Source: Magnolia sinica | Taxonomy: Eukaryota; Streptophyta; Magnoliopsida; Magnoliales; Magnoliaceae | Direction of reading: 5' to 3' | NCBI RefSeq assembly: GCF_029962835.1 | Contig: NC_080577.1 | Coordinates: forward strand, 23,480,501 to 23,544,500 | DNA length: 64,000 nucleotides | Shown: one piece after another, positions 23,720-36,303 of the stretch | How the letters are laid out: each line of letters begins with the position of its first letter | Position numbering within the stretch: the first letter of the stretch is position 1 | Notes under the pieces: model-generated | Database searches by the model: none | What the model was told of the DNA's origin: nothing | Seen by the model: the letters and a program-made list of their open reading frames with translations, nothing else | Program-made: the position numbers and the translations under genes

Positions 23720-24337
23720 TCACACCAATTCAATCTTGTCTTGGTTATAGAAAATTATGAATTGGTGCAAAGATGACAGGATGCATGAGATAGAGTGTAT
23801 CCAGTCTCTCCCTAGCAAGACATTGTAATTGGATGGAGTGTTGACCACGAAGAAAGTGGCCAACACTTTCTTAGTTCCCACCATCGACTCGATAAGCAGG
23901 GCGCCATGTGTTTTTGTTATTCCCTTGGCAAAATTTCTAACCGTGACTTTGGTTGCAATTAGCCCGGCCTCAGTTTTCCTTAATTTTATCATCATTCTGT
24001 TTGGGAGGATGTTTATAGTTGCTCCATTATCGACGAAGACTCTGGTAATTGGACATCCCTCTAAATGGACTGATATATACAATGGCTTCAGGTCTTGGGT
24101 TATGGTAATGGTGGGTCTTTCTACAATCATTTTCTCAGAGGATGTGCCTGGCTCAACAGTGACGGTCGATATGTTATTGGTTTCTTCTTTCAGGTAAAAG
24201 GAATCATGTTGTATTATCACCAAATGACCAAGCTCCTTTACGTCTCCTATCATCTCGTTAGGTTGGGATGACTTAGGCTGAAAACTCGATGAGAGCGTGA
24301 GATCCATGTTACAATCCATCACGACTGGTGGAAGCAA
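23720..24337 (-). pseudogene. Ty3/gypsy retropepsin-like protease region
   Basis: The open frame of 205 residues contains VFVDNGATINILPNRMM, where family members usually have VDGGA; the active-site Asp-x-Gly is here D-N-G. LLGRDWIH follows, a motif seen in retropepsins of Tat/Ogre-type gypsy elements. The frame opens on both ends into decayed sequence. It is part of the split element 12220-27777 and is not a host gene. The D-N-G change may make it inactive, but that is inference. Confidence 0.8.
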
Positions 24338-24357
24338 TCAAAACATTATTTCAGAAT

Positions 24358-26778
24358 TTAGACATTGTCCCCCAAATGTTTCCAAATCTGTTGTCCTTCA
24401 GCACTCTGGACAATGGATACAATACTTAAGCAATTAGCCATCGGAGCCACCCCTACCTCTTCAGGATTAGGTGGGATTTCTCTAAATAACCTAGCTATAA
24501 CAAGAAACTCTCTAATCAACAAATCATCGTCCGAGAAGCATTCATCACTGAGATACTCAATTAAGCCCTTGAAATTTTTGATATCTTTTCTGTCTTTCAT
24601 ATTAATTTGCTGACTAGCACGAGTATGTCGTTAGCTTTCCTTAACTGGATCATTTAGAATAGGTTTCATAACCAAATCGATCACATTCACAGCCAACTGC
24701 TCATCCACTGACTAGGGAATCCTCAGCGTCTGGTGTGGTCGTATGGCCACTAGTTGAGGCTCATTCTTTATGCAGGCCAATTCTCATCGCTTAGTAACCT
24801 ATCATCTTGCCAATGCTTCTTTTGAGTGTGAGTCATCCCTTCAGGTGCAACTAGAAATTTGGGATGACTCACCCTCCTCAAGAATTCCTCTTAGGTACGG
24901 ATAGGTTTAACCATTCTCAATCTCAGCGATGGAGCTGGACAAGACTGGTTAATGTGAGGTTGATACATTCTCCGCTGTCAATATGAGTCCACTCCTTTGA
25001 TCTTATGCTAAAACCAAGGTTTGATCTGACCAGCTTGATGAAGTGACAGCTTGGTCGGCCGGATCACCCTTGTGCATAGCCTACACAGATGTGGTTCACG
25101 GTAGATGTGTGGTGCTGCTCTCGGCCACACTTATACACTTGTGGCTATTTGCTAAGATGTGTAGTGTCTCTTGACGGATTATCATGTCACAACCTAGTGA
25201 TCACAAGGCCTAATGTCAATCTTCTGTTATGGTCAACCCAGCTTCTAAAGATTAATCGTGGCCATGTTGATCTCCAAGTTAGATGGAAACATACTAGTAT
25301 CGATAAGTATTGCTTCCTTTTCTTTCTTACGGAAATTTAGTAATCTCCAGTCAATGTTGTCCTGGATGATGTTCCTTAAAACCACACAATTGTTAGTTGA
25401 GGGAGAATGAGTTCGATGTCAGTTACAATACTTGGTCTTTTTTAATTACTTAATCGTGAGTATTTTTTTGGTTAATGAATTTTTTAGCCAATATTATTTC
25501 AAAGATGTCGTCATCTTGAGTAATATTGAACGTATATGCCCTGCGAGTTTCTGTGTGGTTGACGCAATTGCTTTTGTTCTAACCAACGTTAAAAACACAA
25601 ACGACTTCTTGGCCACTACCTCAGTTGCAACCACCTCATAGTTAGGATCATAGTAATATGTTCCAATTGATGACTTCTTTTGTGTTGCTCCTTCCTGGAG
25701 GAAGGCTTCATATCGGAATACTTTTCTTATCAAATCATATGGATCCATAAAATCTGTTTAAATAAACTTTTTACGAAGTTTGTATTCCAAGCCATCCTGG
25801 GCAAATTATATAAACTCGGCCTCAGTCGTAACTATCTTGCATCAGCTATTTACTCTCTTAAACTAGGCAATATAGTTTTCGCATGATTCACCTAGCAATT
25901 GTTGTAAACGCACAAGATTGGCTATAGAAATTTTCCTAACCTTGCAAAAGAACTAGGCATAAAACTTTTCCTTCATTGCTTGTCGGGTTTGGATGGAATT
26001 TGACAATAAATTAGAATGCCAAGTAAAGGCCACTACGGTGAAGGAATAACCATATAGTTATAACTTATGGTAATCATTGTTAGCCAATTTACCACATTGC
26101 ATGGTAAATCGACGTATGTGCTCTATGGTCGATAGACCAGTGTCACTTATGAAAAAGTGCAAAGTCTAGTCGATAATTCTTAGGCAACAGATACTGCCGG
26201 TCAATCCATTCAGAATAAGCCTTGTGGTATATGGGGGTAGTGGTATGGCCGAGAACTTAGCCTGCCACTTCCTAGACGAGTTGCATATACATAATTGTGA
26301 TCCAGATGTTGAGCTTCAACCATTGGCGGTGGATATAGACCTACTAGTAGTACTGGCGCCAAGTTCCTAACAGAACTGACCTCATCATTTTATTGAGGTG
26401 CACTAGGTGTGCTATTGGCAAGGATGGCCACCATCTGGTTGAAGTTCTCAGTCTGACTAGCCATCCACATGTTGAAGATACCTGCTAAATTCGCGATTGC
26501 TCTACCTGAGCTTGTGATTTCTCTACTTGAGCCCTCCCTTACTCCGTAATATGTTGGATCATCATTTACTTATTGCACAACCCAACTGATACCACCTTAA
26601 GAGGATAGCTCCAAGACGAGGATGCCATATACTTGTTTGGAGGATCAGGCATTGGGTTTGATGGAGAACCCATGATTTTAGGTGTTGGATGCACCTGCAT
26701 TTCATAGAGTGGAGGTATTACAGAAGGTGTTGTGGGCTCATTTGCCCCAAAAGAATTTTGGGTAACCTTTTGACTCAT
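24358..26778 (-). pseudogene. Ty3/gypsy gag, decayed
   Basis: The start ATG (26776-26778) opens a 70-residue frame with a Pro-rich N-terminus, followed by many stops and shifts. Recognisable pieces include MDPYDLIRKVFRYEAFLQEG (25748 downward), which is gag-like, and an 80-residue frame at 24358-24600. The long interrupted stretch and its position before the protease support gag. No zinc knuckle is legible. Confidence 0.6.
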
Positions 26779-26888
26779 ATTTCTAAAGTTGGATTAATTA
26801 ATAAGGCTACACCGGTATGTTTACCAAATTAGTTGTTCCACCGAGCGTGTCAGAAATTGTTGCCTCTTGGTTTTAAAATTTGGTCACA
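26779..26888 (-). other. Leader and primer-binding region of the Ty3/gypsy element
   Basis: On the minus strand, TTTCTGACACGCTCGGTGGA follows the LTR end. It resembles the TTTCTGGCACGCCCGGTGGG leader seen in Tat-type elements. The precise primer-binding site is not certain. Confidence 0.5.
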
Positions 26889-27777
26889 TGTGATATGTGC
26901 GGGCGTGCCACAACCAACTGTGCGGCTCAATTCCAACCAAACAACTTTTGACCCCAAGCGCCAAGACAAGTAGATACGTCAAACTTGATTGTATATAACC
27001 GAGATCTAAGAAGATCAGCTGTCTATTTAGCTACTCATAACTAGGCAATTATCAAATGGTAATTATCGAATGGTAGAGTTTGTCTTCCAAAAATGGGTTG
27101 CACCTTGCCTTCCGTACGAAATGACTTTCGAATTTAAAAGTAAAGGAAAATAAAACACGTACAGTCAATTGCAGGGAGTAACAGCAGAGCAACTTTGTTC
27201 AAGAAGAGCTGCTTATATTAAATTAGAATTCATCTGGTATATGAGCATAGACTTGGATTATCGTTATGGATTACAACTACTAATTTACTGCTAGACGTAA
27301 TGTAGGATTAAGTTACTGGTTACGCTAAGGAACATAAAGAACTGATTATGCTAAGAAACATAAAAAATAATTGATAGGATTTATTTGATTGATTTGGTTT
27401 GTTTAATTGAGTTTGTATGAAACATTTTGTTTCGTTGAGCTCCTTCGCTATTTATAAACTTCCTTGAAATAACAAACTGAATATGTCCTTTTACGTTCAA
27501 CGATTACAACAATTGCTTTAACACCGCTTTGGCCTTCCGATTCTTCTTTTCCTTCTTGACGTATATGTCTTGTTAGCCACTTCAGCACTACTTTCACATC
27601 TTTGGGTACTACTCAGCCACGTTCCATGACATGTATTACTTAACAAGTGCAAGTTATTAATTCCACGTCATGAACTCTAAATATCTTCATAGATTTTATA
27701 CGTGATATATATTTCTCGTGCAATGACAGTGATCTTTTCTAATTAGCTATTCCATAAATGGCAAAGAATAATGTACA
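26889..27777 (-). repeat. 5' LTR (minus strand) of decayed Ty3/gypsy element
   Basis: Partner of 12220-13076, with many shared blocks. It begins TGTGATATGTGC and ends ATGTACA. Together with the gag/protease order it fixes the minus orientation of the element. Confidence 0.8.
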
Positions 27778-28880
27778 AAACATTTTTTAGGTGGGCCACA
27801 AGGAAAGTACGTCGAGTACACTCATTGCTCATTCTGTGTCAATTCAGCATGACGTTTTTTATGGCACAGCCTACCTGAAGGTTGGATCTACCTGATTTTT
27901 GTGCCCAATCATAGACAAGGTGGGTCCTAGCTTTTCAGCGGCTCAGATACCATGTGCACCTGGTCGAGATCCAATCCGCTGATCGGTTTTCTTTCCTCTT
28001 GGATGGCTGCTACCTGTGCTTCCATGGCCCCCAACACTGACCACAGGCTAGGGGTGGCAGTGGACCGAGTAGCCTACCGTACCCAACGAGCCCAACCCAG
28101 CTCTGGCCTTCACATGTTGGTCCAATCAAATTTCGAGTCAGCTTTAGGCTCAAATCATTTTAGTCCAGCTACGCCTGACCCAACTTTATACGTAGTTTAT
28201 ACACTCCACGAACATGCCATTCCCAACCATTTTGAATGTAAACCGTGATTTCGTTTCTCTAAAATGCCTATTTTCGTCCGTGTGTGGCCCACTTGATCAA
28301 CGGATAGACTATGAACTTGGGAAATATGGATTTTATGATTTTTTGGGCTGGGTCTGGTCGGGACGCAGAGAGAGAGAGAGAGAGGCATGCTCACCTACGC
28401 ACCTATGCACATGCGTGCCTTTCCACACGTGTCATGGTTGTTGAATCCGAACGGTCCATATGATGCGGAATCCCATTAAACCTTAAAAAGTAAATTTTCA
28501 GCTTGATCTAAGATTCTGGTGGGCTATAAAAAAGAGAAATTCAAATCAAGGGAAGAAACTGTTTGAATTTTTCATGGCCCACCGAAGTTTTGGATCAAAC
28601 TAAAAATTCGTACTAAGAGATTTCATGAGGTTCTGCTTCATGTGGACCGTTCAGATTTACGAGACTCATTACACATGATGAGTTCTCAAAAGAGTTGTAT
28701 GTAGTATTAGGAACTGGTTCGCAGGGGAGCGTTTCGGTATATACACACACAAACACGCATTCTTTCTTTTGTTTCTGCTTATTGGGCAGCCATTTTCAGA
28801 TTTAGAATCTCTCCATGAGAAGATAAAAGGTCCAATAAATTATAGTTCGGGGTTAAATTGGCCGCTTTATTGGCATACTA
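27778..28880. other. Gene-free stretch
   Basis: No gene recognised. At 28049 TAGGGGTGGCAGTGG resembles the left terminus of hAT-like elements of the TAGGGGTG type seen at 32334, but no partner end was found. A short (GA)n run lies at 28369-28383. Confidence 0.4.
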
Positions 28881-29325
28881 AGTTCCTGCACCGGAAACTT
28901 AGGTGGGGCCATTATGATGTTTATAAGAAATCCACCCTATTCATCCGTTTTGTGAGCGCATTTTAAGAGTTGAAACCAAAAGCTATGAGAATCCAAGACT
29001 AAGGGGGCCGCACTAAAGGAAAAAGGTGGGTAGGAAAATTCCTACCATTGAAACCTCCCTGGGGTTGACAGTGATGCTTACATGCCATCCATACCGTTCA
29101 TAGTGTCATTCATACTGGAATGAACTGAAAACAAAAATATTAGCCTGATTCAAAAGTTCTGTGACCCCACCAATATTTCAACTGTGGAAGTTCAATCCTC
29201 GCAGGCTTGAGTATTAGATTGGCCTCATTTTTGGCTTCATGTCATAAAATTAGCTCACGAAATGGATGGACGGGGTAGATTTCTCACAAATATCATGGTG
29301 GCCCCACCTAGGTTCCCAGCGCATG
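28880..29325. mobile_element. Foldback miniature element, CCACCTAGG-arm subtype
   Basis: The left arm GGAAACTTAGGTGGGGCC (about 28897) is mirrored by the right arm GGCCCCACCTAGGTTCCCAG (about 29301). Internal landmarks include AAATGGATGGACGGGG near 29261. No target duplication was established. Confidence 0.6.
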
Positions 29326-29561
29326 AAATTCCCGGTAAAGGCTACGAAATCCGCGTCCGTCTAGGCGAACCTGGTCTCAGCCAACTTTCAGAGGCTCAGG
29401 TCTATTTCGACAGGCTTCAGCTCATTCCCATCCCTACCACAGTTCGACTGCATCAGAATCTTGCCAGTTCATGATTCTAAAAAGTAAAACTGCCTTGGCC
29501 GACAGGCAGTTATAGCCATTGACCCTGACGAGCCTCACCTATCATGTGATGCCCAAGTAGG

Positions 29562-30075
29562 GGAGCTGATTAGGTGACGCCCTGACCATGACTATGGGCC
29601 CACCTTAATATATGTATTGTATATCCATGCTGTCAATCTGTTTTTCCAGCTAATTTTAAGGTATAAACCTAAAAATGAAGAGGATCCAAATCTCAGACGG
29701 ACTACACTATACGAAAGAGTGACAATTGAACACCCACCGTTGAAGACTTCTTAGGCTCAACATAATGTTTACTTTCCATTCAACCTATTGATAAGGTCAC
29801 ATAGACCTGGATGAAAGGAAAAAACAAAAAAGAAGTATCAGCTTGATCCAAAACTTTTGTGGATAATGAGAAATTTTTAATGGTCAATCCCCACTGTTTC
29901 CTGTGGTGTGGTCCACTTGAGATTTGGATCTACTTCATTTTATGAATCATCGTCTAAAATGAGCTGGAAAAGTATAGGGACGGCATAGATATACAGTACA
30001 CACATCAGGATGGGCCCATGGTCAGGGCTGCACCATGTTGGGTAAGGCCAGGGTGCACCTAACCGGCTCCCCTAT
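29562..30075. mobile_element. Foldback miniature element with GGGGAGCYGRTTAGGTG ends
   Basis: The left end GGGGAGCTGATTAGGTG (about 29561) and the right end CACCTAACCGGCTCCCC (about 30057) are inverted copies. Next come shared inner arms (CCCTGACCATG... / ...CATGGTCAGGG) and the GGGCCCACC module. The termini resemble the GGGAGCGGATT ends of the Mutator-like elements. The 9-bp flanks do not match convincingly. Confidence 0.6.
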
Positions 30076-30244
30076 GTAGGGGTGCAATGGGCTAGACGGC
30101 CTGCCCTGTGAGGCTCGGGCTCTAAATTTGCCCGAGTGATCAGCCTAAGCTTGAAATCTATGACTGAGACTTTGACAGACTGGGCCCAGGTGAAGATGAG
30201 TGGCCCAACTTAGCCCATTGACCTCGTCAAATCATCAAATGGGC

Positions 30245-30300
30245 CACCGCTATTGGAAAAAAAAAAAGAGAGAGAGAGAAAGAAAGAAAGAAGAGAAAAA
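30245..30300. repeat. Purine-rich simple repeat
   Basis: A-rich run followed by (GA)n and (GAAA)n. Confidence 0.7.
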
Positions 30301-30349
30301 GAACTACAATTTAAAGATACCTATGAGCGTTTTGTTTAAAAGCAACAAT

Positions 30350-30715
30350 CAAATGATGGGACTTGTCTGGGAAGGGATTTCAGGTTTGCTAGATTACATC
30401 CCAATGATGGGACTCATTGTAGATGGAAAGTGCCAATGGTTTTCAATGATGGGACTTATCATGGATGACCCATGTGAAGGGTTCTAGTTTTGTTAAGACT
30501 TAAGAATACCTCCCCATGATGGGACTCATTGTGGAGGGACCGCGAGAAGGGTTTTTATATCTTTCAATGATGGGACTCACCCTGGATGAACCGTGCGAAG
30601 GGTTCCAGGGGTTTATTAAAATACCACCATGGGATCGATTCATTGTGGATGGACTGTGTGAAAACCTTTAAATGATGGGACTTCTTATGGTTGAACCATA
30701 TGAAGGGTTCTCACC
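30350..30715. repeat. Irregular tandem repeat around ATGATGGGACT
   Basis: The motif ATGATGGGACT occurs six times at spacings of about 50-130 bp. Each is followed by a TGGATG...GTG-GAAGGGTT segment, in decayed form. It is a degenerate tandem family of unequal units, with no coding potential. Confidence 0.5.
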
Positions 30716-31866
30716 ACAAGTCATCCACATCACTAGTCCGGCATGACATCTCGCATCACTCAGATTCAGTACTATTCGATCCCACTTGAAGTCACCCCTA
30801 ATTCAGGTGAGTTGGGCCAATAGACCCTCAACTAAGGCGAGTCACAACTCAAGACCGAACAAGTCAATCCGAGTCACCAACTCTAAAAACCATGCATCTA
30901 ATTCATTCATTAATCAAGCAGGCACATGTGTACAAAAAAAATATGCATTTATTAAAAATGGAACTAATGTATGCATGTGTTGCCTAGCTAAGGAATGGAA
31001 CTTATTTGTAGGATAGAACACATGTATATTTGAAGTGGGGTCAGGTTGGGTCTAGTTAAAAAGACTTAAGCCCAAGCCAGCCTGGAAATTGATCGGGCCA
31101 TAAACGCCATGCGCAAGCCAGGCCACAGGTTTAATCTGGTCCAAAGCTTGACCACAGATGAAATAAAAGTCCAACGGTCTGCATTGATGCATAAATATTG
31201 ACAAATGAATGGACCTTGAATTATGAGCCAGATGATGTTCTCCATAGCCCACCTAATGAATGGATTAGATCCCACATGTGTGCCACATTGACTGGTGCTA
31301 CTTTGCAAGGTAGGTGTTCTCAAAATAGTAGCACAAGAAGCAACATTGAGTGGTCCCAAAAGAGTGGGCCACGCAAATCTACCTGCTTTTGGATCACTTG
31401 AAACAGTGAAAAACCTTTCCTTTTTACTTAATTGTGGATAATGTGGATTGTGCATGAACCGAAAGTTACACTGGGTAGATAACAAGAGCTGTCTATCTTG
31501 CCCTTACAATCTAGATCACTGACTATTTTACTTTTAACCATTCATTTCATAACCATCAATTAGATGGTTTGGATTATTTGATCATTCGTTATGATTCAAG
31601 ACGGGTTTCATCCATAATCTTCCCTATGAATTGGACGGTCTTAAACTCAAAACCATGCATTGTAAGCCCTAATCATTGAATAACAAATCATTCGATGCAT
31701 CACTAAACATTAATCATTGAATAACAAATCCATCAATGCATCACAAAACTTTAATATGAAAAACATATCTAATTGGGCGGCTATATAATTTTGATTAAGA
31801 CCATGGGAAAGCTTCTAAATCTTTTGTATGTTATAGTCCTTCTGAAAACCCAGTAATACAGCTAGG
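30716..31866. other. Gene-free stretch
   Basis: Short open frames only. Near 31030-31400 there is another low-copy-looking segment with no recognised protein. No supported feature. Confidence 0.35.
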
Positions 31867-32008
31867 CTTTATGTATATAAAAGTGAGAGGATCAAAACTT
31901 ATATTTATATAAACAATGGTTAGAGTACCTTATCCATCTTTATGTATATAAAAGTGAGAGGATCAAGACTTATATTTATATAAACAATGGTTGGAGTACC
32001 TTATCCAT
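31867..32008. repeat. 71-bp direct duplication
   Basis: Two tandem copies of 71 bp (31867-31937 and 31938-32008), each starting CTTTATGTATATAAAAGTGA, with very few differences. Confidence 0.85.
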
Positions 32009-32325
32009 GGCCCTGTTTCTCCCTTTAAAGTCTTCATATAGTAAGATTTTATACCAGTTTGAATTGTTCTATTTTGTTTCAAAATTTATTATTTTTTTAA
32101 AGAATGAATTTTAAATATTTCGATTTCCCGCTAAATTTGAAAATTTTATTGCTTTTGAGTTGTTGGTTTAGTCTCACATTAGATTTGTCCAATAAAATTT
32201 TCTTGTATATTAGATAGGCTTTTTGCCTCAGGGCTTGAGTCATATTTAGGGGCATATGAATTTAATAATGCATGAGGGATATGCTAATAGTTCTAATATA
32301 TGACATTGACCACATACACACGCTG

Positions 32326-32926
32326 GGTGCGGGTAGGGGTGTACAGGAACCGAGCTAGCTCGGTTAGCTTGCCTGACTCGACTCAAAAAAGCTTGATTCA
32401 ACTCGGTTCGAAGCCGAGTCGAGTTGATTTTTTTAGCTCAAAAATGAGTTTGAGCCGGCCCCAGCTCGACTTGACTCGGATCGAACCGAGCTCGAATCGA
32501 ACTCGAATCAAACCAGTTCGGTGACTCAGTTACTTTGATATTGATGTTGCTCACCAAGTGTTTGATGTAATGACTCAACGAAGTGTGGCTGGTGGTAAGG
32601 AAGGTATGTATATGAAACAAATACCCTTTTTTTTTTGGATTTTTATGTTGCTTGGAAGGTATCTTTGCTACTATTTTGCAGGCAATGAGATTTTGAAGGT
32701 GCAGTCCAGGTGTTTGTGGAAATGCCGCACAGAAAAACTCGGCTCGATCTTAGCTCGAACTCAGTGCGAACTGGCCCGAGCTGTTGACCAAACCGAGCTG
32801 AGCTGCCCAGGTAGGCTCGAGGACCGAGCCGAGCCGAGTTCAAGCTAAGGTCAGCTAATGGTCGAGCCGAGTCAAGCTGAGGCCAACTCGACTCAGTTCG
32901 GCTCAATGTACACCCTTAGGTGTGGG
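32326..32926. mobile_element. hAT-like MITE with 8-bp target duplication
   Basis: The element proper is 32334-32918. It starts TAGGGGTGTACA, and its right end, read inverted, starts TAAGGGTGTACATTG. The flanks are GGTGCGGG (32326-32333) and GGTGTGGG (32919-32926), an 8-bp duplication with one change, the length used by hAT elements. The interior is rich in GAGCTCG/CCGAGC words on both strands. No transposase. Confidence 0.75.
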
Positions 32927-34025
32927 AATACTCACACGAGTGTGTGTGTGTGTACTTGCAGGACTTTATTTTGTGTGAGAATGTATTTGTACTTGCGCCT
33001 TTTCATTTTGAAAAAAAAAAATATAACTGGTCTATTGATCGCACATGTTGGGTTTAAATCAAATGGACTAAACTCTTTCGAAATGGTGCTTAATACACCT
33101 GTTCAAAGTTTATATAAGAACTTCCATTCCATTTTAAAAAATCGATGAACATTTTTCTACTCTCCTATAAAAAAACTCCTATTCATTTTCTCTTATGCAA
33201 GTTTTGGTTGTTGAGTTCAGCGTTGTGTTAACTCAGTACTTTCAGATTAAACCACAAATGATTCGAGCTCGCGAACAGTGAGTGCACTGTTAAGATCAGG
33301 TCATAGTCGTTGTATCGATTGTTTTGAAAACCTATTGCACTTGGGACGTTGTTCAAAAGGAGCAAATTCAATTTCAAGCCGAATAACTCACATTACGCCT
33401 CAACTCAACTTTATAAGCCTTCTATTTTTTTTTTAAAATTATTTTTAATAGTATATTTGATTCAACCAAATATTCCAATATGAATTATTATAGGAATCAC
33501 GATCCAACCACACCACCCTAAACCTGTTTGTATTAATCAAAATTGTAGTAAGCCAACTGGTATGCTCAATATGAATAATTCAATGATCGGATTAAAGCCA
33601 ATGATCATATGTGCCCCACCTAATAGAAATCTTACATACAGCATGCATGACCCATGGCTATTTGAACTAGAAACCCATGAAGATCTGATGTCAAATCTCT
33701 TTTAAAAGAGTGCTGCTTTCTACAGTAGCTTTTCTCAAAATAGTAGCGCACACAGCAATGTTGAATACTGAATAGTCGCAAAGTAGTGGTGGGCCACCTC
33801 CAACTGCCTGATTTTGGATAATTTGGGACGCCGATACGGCCTTCCTTTCCTTGAATTGTAGCTGAGTGTATTTCTACTGGAAAAGGAAAAGTGAAAAAAG
33901 ATGAACTGTCCATGTGGCCCTCGGTCCTACCCGTGGGGCCCACCATGGATAGTCTACATCCCACCATGATGGAAGGAGCATCCAATCGCTGAAACTTCTG
34001 CACCTTGGACGACTCATGATATGAC
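32927..34025. other. Gene-free stretch
   Basis: (GT)n run at 32940-32952. No gene or repeat could be supported. Confidence 0.35.
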
Positions 34026-34745
34026 TAGGGCTGTCCACGGGCCAGGCTTGGGCCGTCTGAATGTCTATCCAAGCCCACCCACAAAGTGCGACATAGGCCT
34101 AAGCGCAATTCACGGCGCAAGATCTGGACCGTTCATTATGTGAACCCCAACATGCATGACATCTAATGAAAATGCCCTCAAAATGCAAAATGGGATGGAC
34201 CAGGCTGCAGTCGAGCTAAGCAAGCAGGCTGCAGTCGAGCTAAGCTAACAAGCTCTTAAAGAAAGCCCACCCCGGTGTGCCCGTGTAAGAATTCTATAAG
34301 GTGGGCCTTATTGATCAACGGTCTAGATTATCCCAAGGGTTGGATAATGTGATAAGGTGCACCAATGGACCCCACTAACTTGTGATGTTTCTAGAATTAG
34401 TGTAAGGAGTAGAATGCTATAATACACAAATAGTATCCTAATGGAACTGAGATTATCAAATTTGTGTGAAGCAATATGGAGACGAGTTTTGATGGGTTTC
34501 AAACTCTTATGCCCTCTATAGTTATAAGAATAGGGCTCGGTCCTGAATCCAATACCATCAACTGAAGTTGGAGAGGAAGACATCAATATCCTATCTTCAG
34601 CAATGGCGTCCCAACAAGGTAAGCCATCTAGCCCTTCAAATCTCCATATTAGATGCATAGCACGGTCCTTGCAATTCCGCATAAAATATTACTGCCCGAT
34701 CATAAGATGGGCTCAAATTTTAAGCCCGGCCCATCAACAGCCCTA
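34026..34745. mobile_element. Probable hAT-like element with TAGGGCTGT ends
   Basis: Starts TAGGGCTGTCCACGGGCC and ends GGCCCATCAACAGCCCTA, so the ends are inverted copies. The flanking octamers match poorly (4 of 8). Directly repeated CAGGCTGCAGTCGAGCTAAG lies near 34202-34245. The right part holds an exon-like start, ATGGCGTCCCAACAAG then GTAAGC (34603-34624). No transposase seen. Confidence 0.5.
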
Positions 34746-35744
34746 AATGGGGCACACAGACTATGATTTCAGGTAGTACCATGGACTACCAAATCCATCC
34801 TCAGTAATAAAGAAAGGCCAATCCAAATTTAAGCATGACAGTGGTGTATTTGTCAGCTCCACTGACCAACCACAGGGACCGAAAACGATGAGGTTGAAAG
34901 GAACCCTTACCTAATCAGCTGACAGCTGCAATTTCAATTAGATAGGAGTACTATTATTTTTATAGGAAACCAAATACTCCCACTTTCATTAGGAAAACAA
35001 CTCCTCACCAGAAACTCCGATAAGAATTTCCACTTTAAAACAGATGTTGAATAGCTCGCATGCTACTGAAATGTTCAATCCATTTTTTAGTAGGAAGCTC
35101 AACTAAACATTCCATAAAATGGCATGTTTTATCAGCATGGGAGATTTTTCAAACGGTAGCATAAATCAAGTAGGATTTTTCCTATCGATCTCAACCGTCT
35201 ACAAGGTCACTATCCGTTGAGCGAAAATAGCCAGCTTTTCATGTGCATTAGATATTCCAGCTGCTGAAAGGTGGCCCCCACCTTGCGGATCATTGAGTGC
35301 AAATTCAGGCCAATCCATCAAGATCATATTGTGGTCACCCAACGTGGGGCCTATGCCCGCCATGATAATACTTTTTAAATTGGGTTTTTTTTTTTTTTTT
35401 CATGAAATTATATGGAGATGCTTTTCAAGAAGAGAAAGTACCATAATGCATTTGATTTAGGGTATGTTTGTTAACATTGAAAAAAAAAAATCCATGAATG
35501 CGAAACGCAGAAAGCACTCCATGTTAAGTGGTGTTTGTTAATGCAGAACACAAAGCGCCGTGTTTTTCCTCGTGTTTTTGGGTAACAGATGTCTGACTTA
35601 GCGGTGAATACATAATGCACTTAGAAATTTTTCTAGAAAATAAAAGTAAAAATAGCTTCCAAAATAGCCTCTGTACATTGCCATATAGATTTTCTCTCGT
35701 CCTACTACATCATCCAACTTTTAACGTGTAAAACTTCTCTAGGC
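34746..35744. other. Gene-free stretch
   Basis: No gene recognised. At 35462 a GGTATGTTTGTTAAC terminus hints at another miniature element (PIF-like), but no right end is identifiable. Confidence 0.35.
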
Positions 35745-36120
35745 TCCACCATGATTTGTGTGTTGGATCTACACCGTTCATCAACTTTTCCAGATCATTT
35801 TAATGCATGAGCCCAAAAATGAGGCATATCTAAAGCTTAAGTAGACCTCACCCACCACAGAAAGCAACGGGAATTGAATTATTACTATTGAAACCTGCCT
35901 AAGGTCCGCTGTGAGGTTTATTTTCCATCTAACCTCTTCATAAGGTCACATAGGCCTAGATGAAGAGAAGACACAAATATCAACTTGGTCAGAGCCTTCT
36001 ATGGTGCAGCCCACTTGAGTTTTGGATCCATCTAATTTTTGATTTCATGTCTTAAAATGATCTCACAAAATGGATGGACAAGTGAATTTTCCACAAACAT
36101 TATGGTGGCGCACACCTAAC
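35745..36120. mobile_element. Foldback miniature element copy, degenerate
   Basis: CCACCATGATTTGTGTGTTG near 35747, GATCATTTTAATGCATGAGC near 35793, and AAATGGATGGACAAG near 36068. Right arm ACATTATGGTGGCGCACACC near 36098. Confidence 0.5.
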
Positions 36121-36283
36121 ATACTAGCGCGGGGAGCTCCTGCGAAAGGCTTTAGCAGGAAATCCACGTTGGATTGTGTATGATGCTACCGGTTGTGGAA
36201 TTAGATTTCGTGGTGTTCAGTAAAATCTATAATTGTGAGGCCCATGTGTTAGACTTTTAGGTTCAGCATAACAAAAACAGTTA

Positions 36284-36303
36284 TACACACACACACACAC
36301 ACA
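36284..36303. repeat. (AC)n microsatellite
   Basis: About ten AC units. Confidence 0.85.

Noticed and set aside
23829..24197. 122-codon forward frame
   Set aside because: It is the antisense shadow of the gypsy protease region, which has recognisable motifs on the minus strand.
27778..27782. AAACA as target duplication of the gypsy element
   Set aside because: It does not match CCATG before 12220; the ends are too worn to call.
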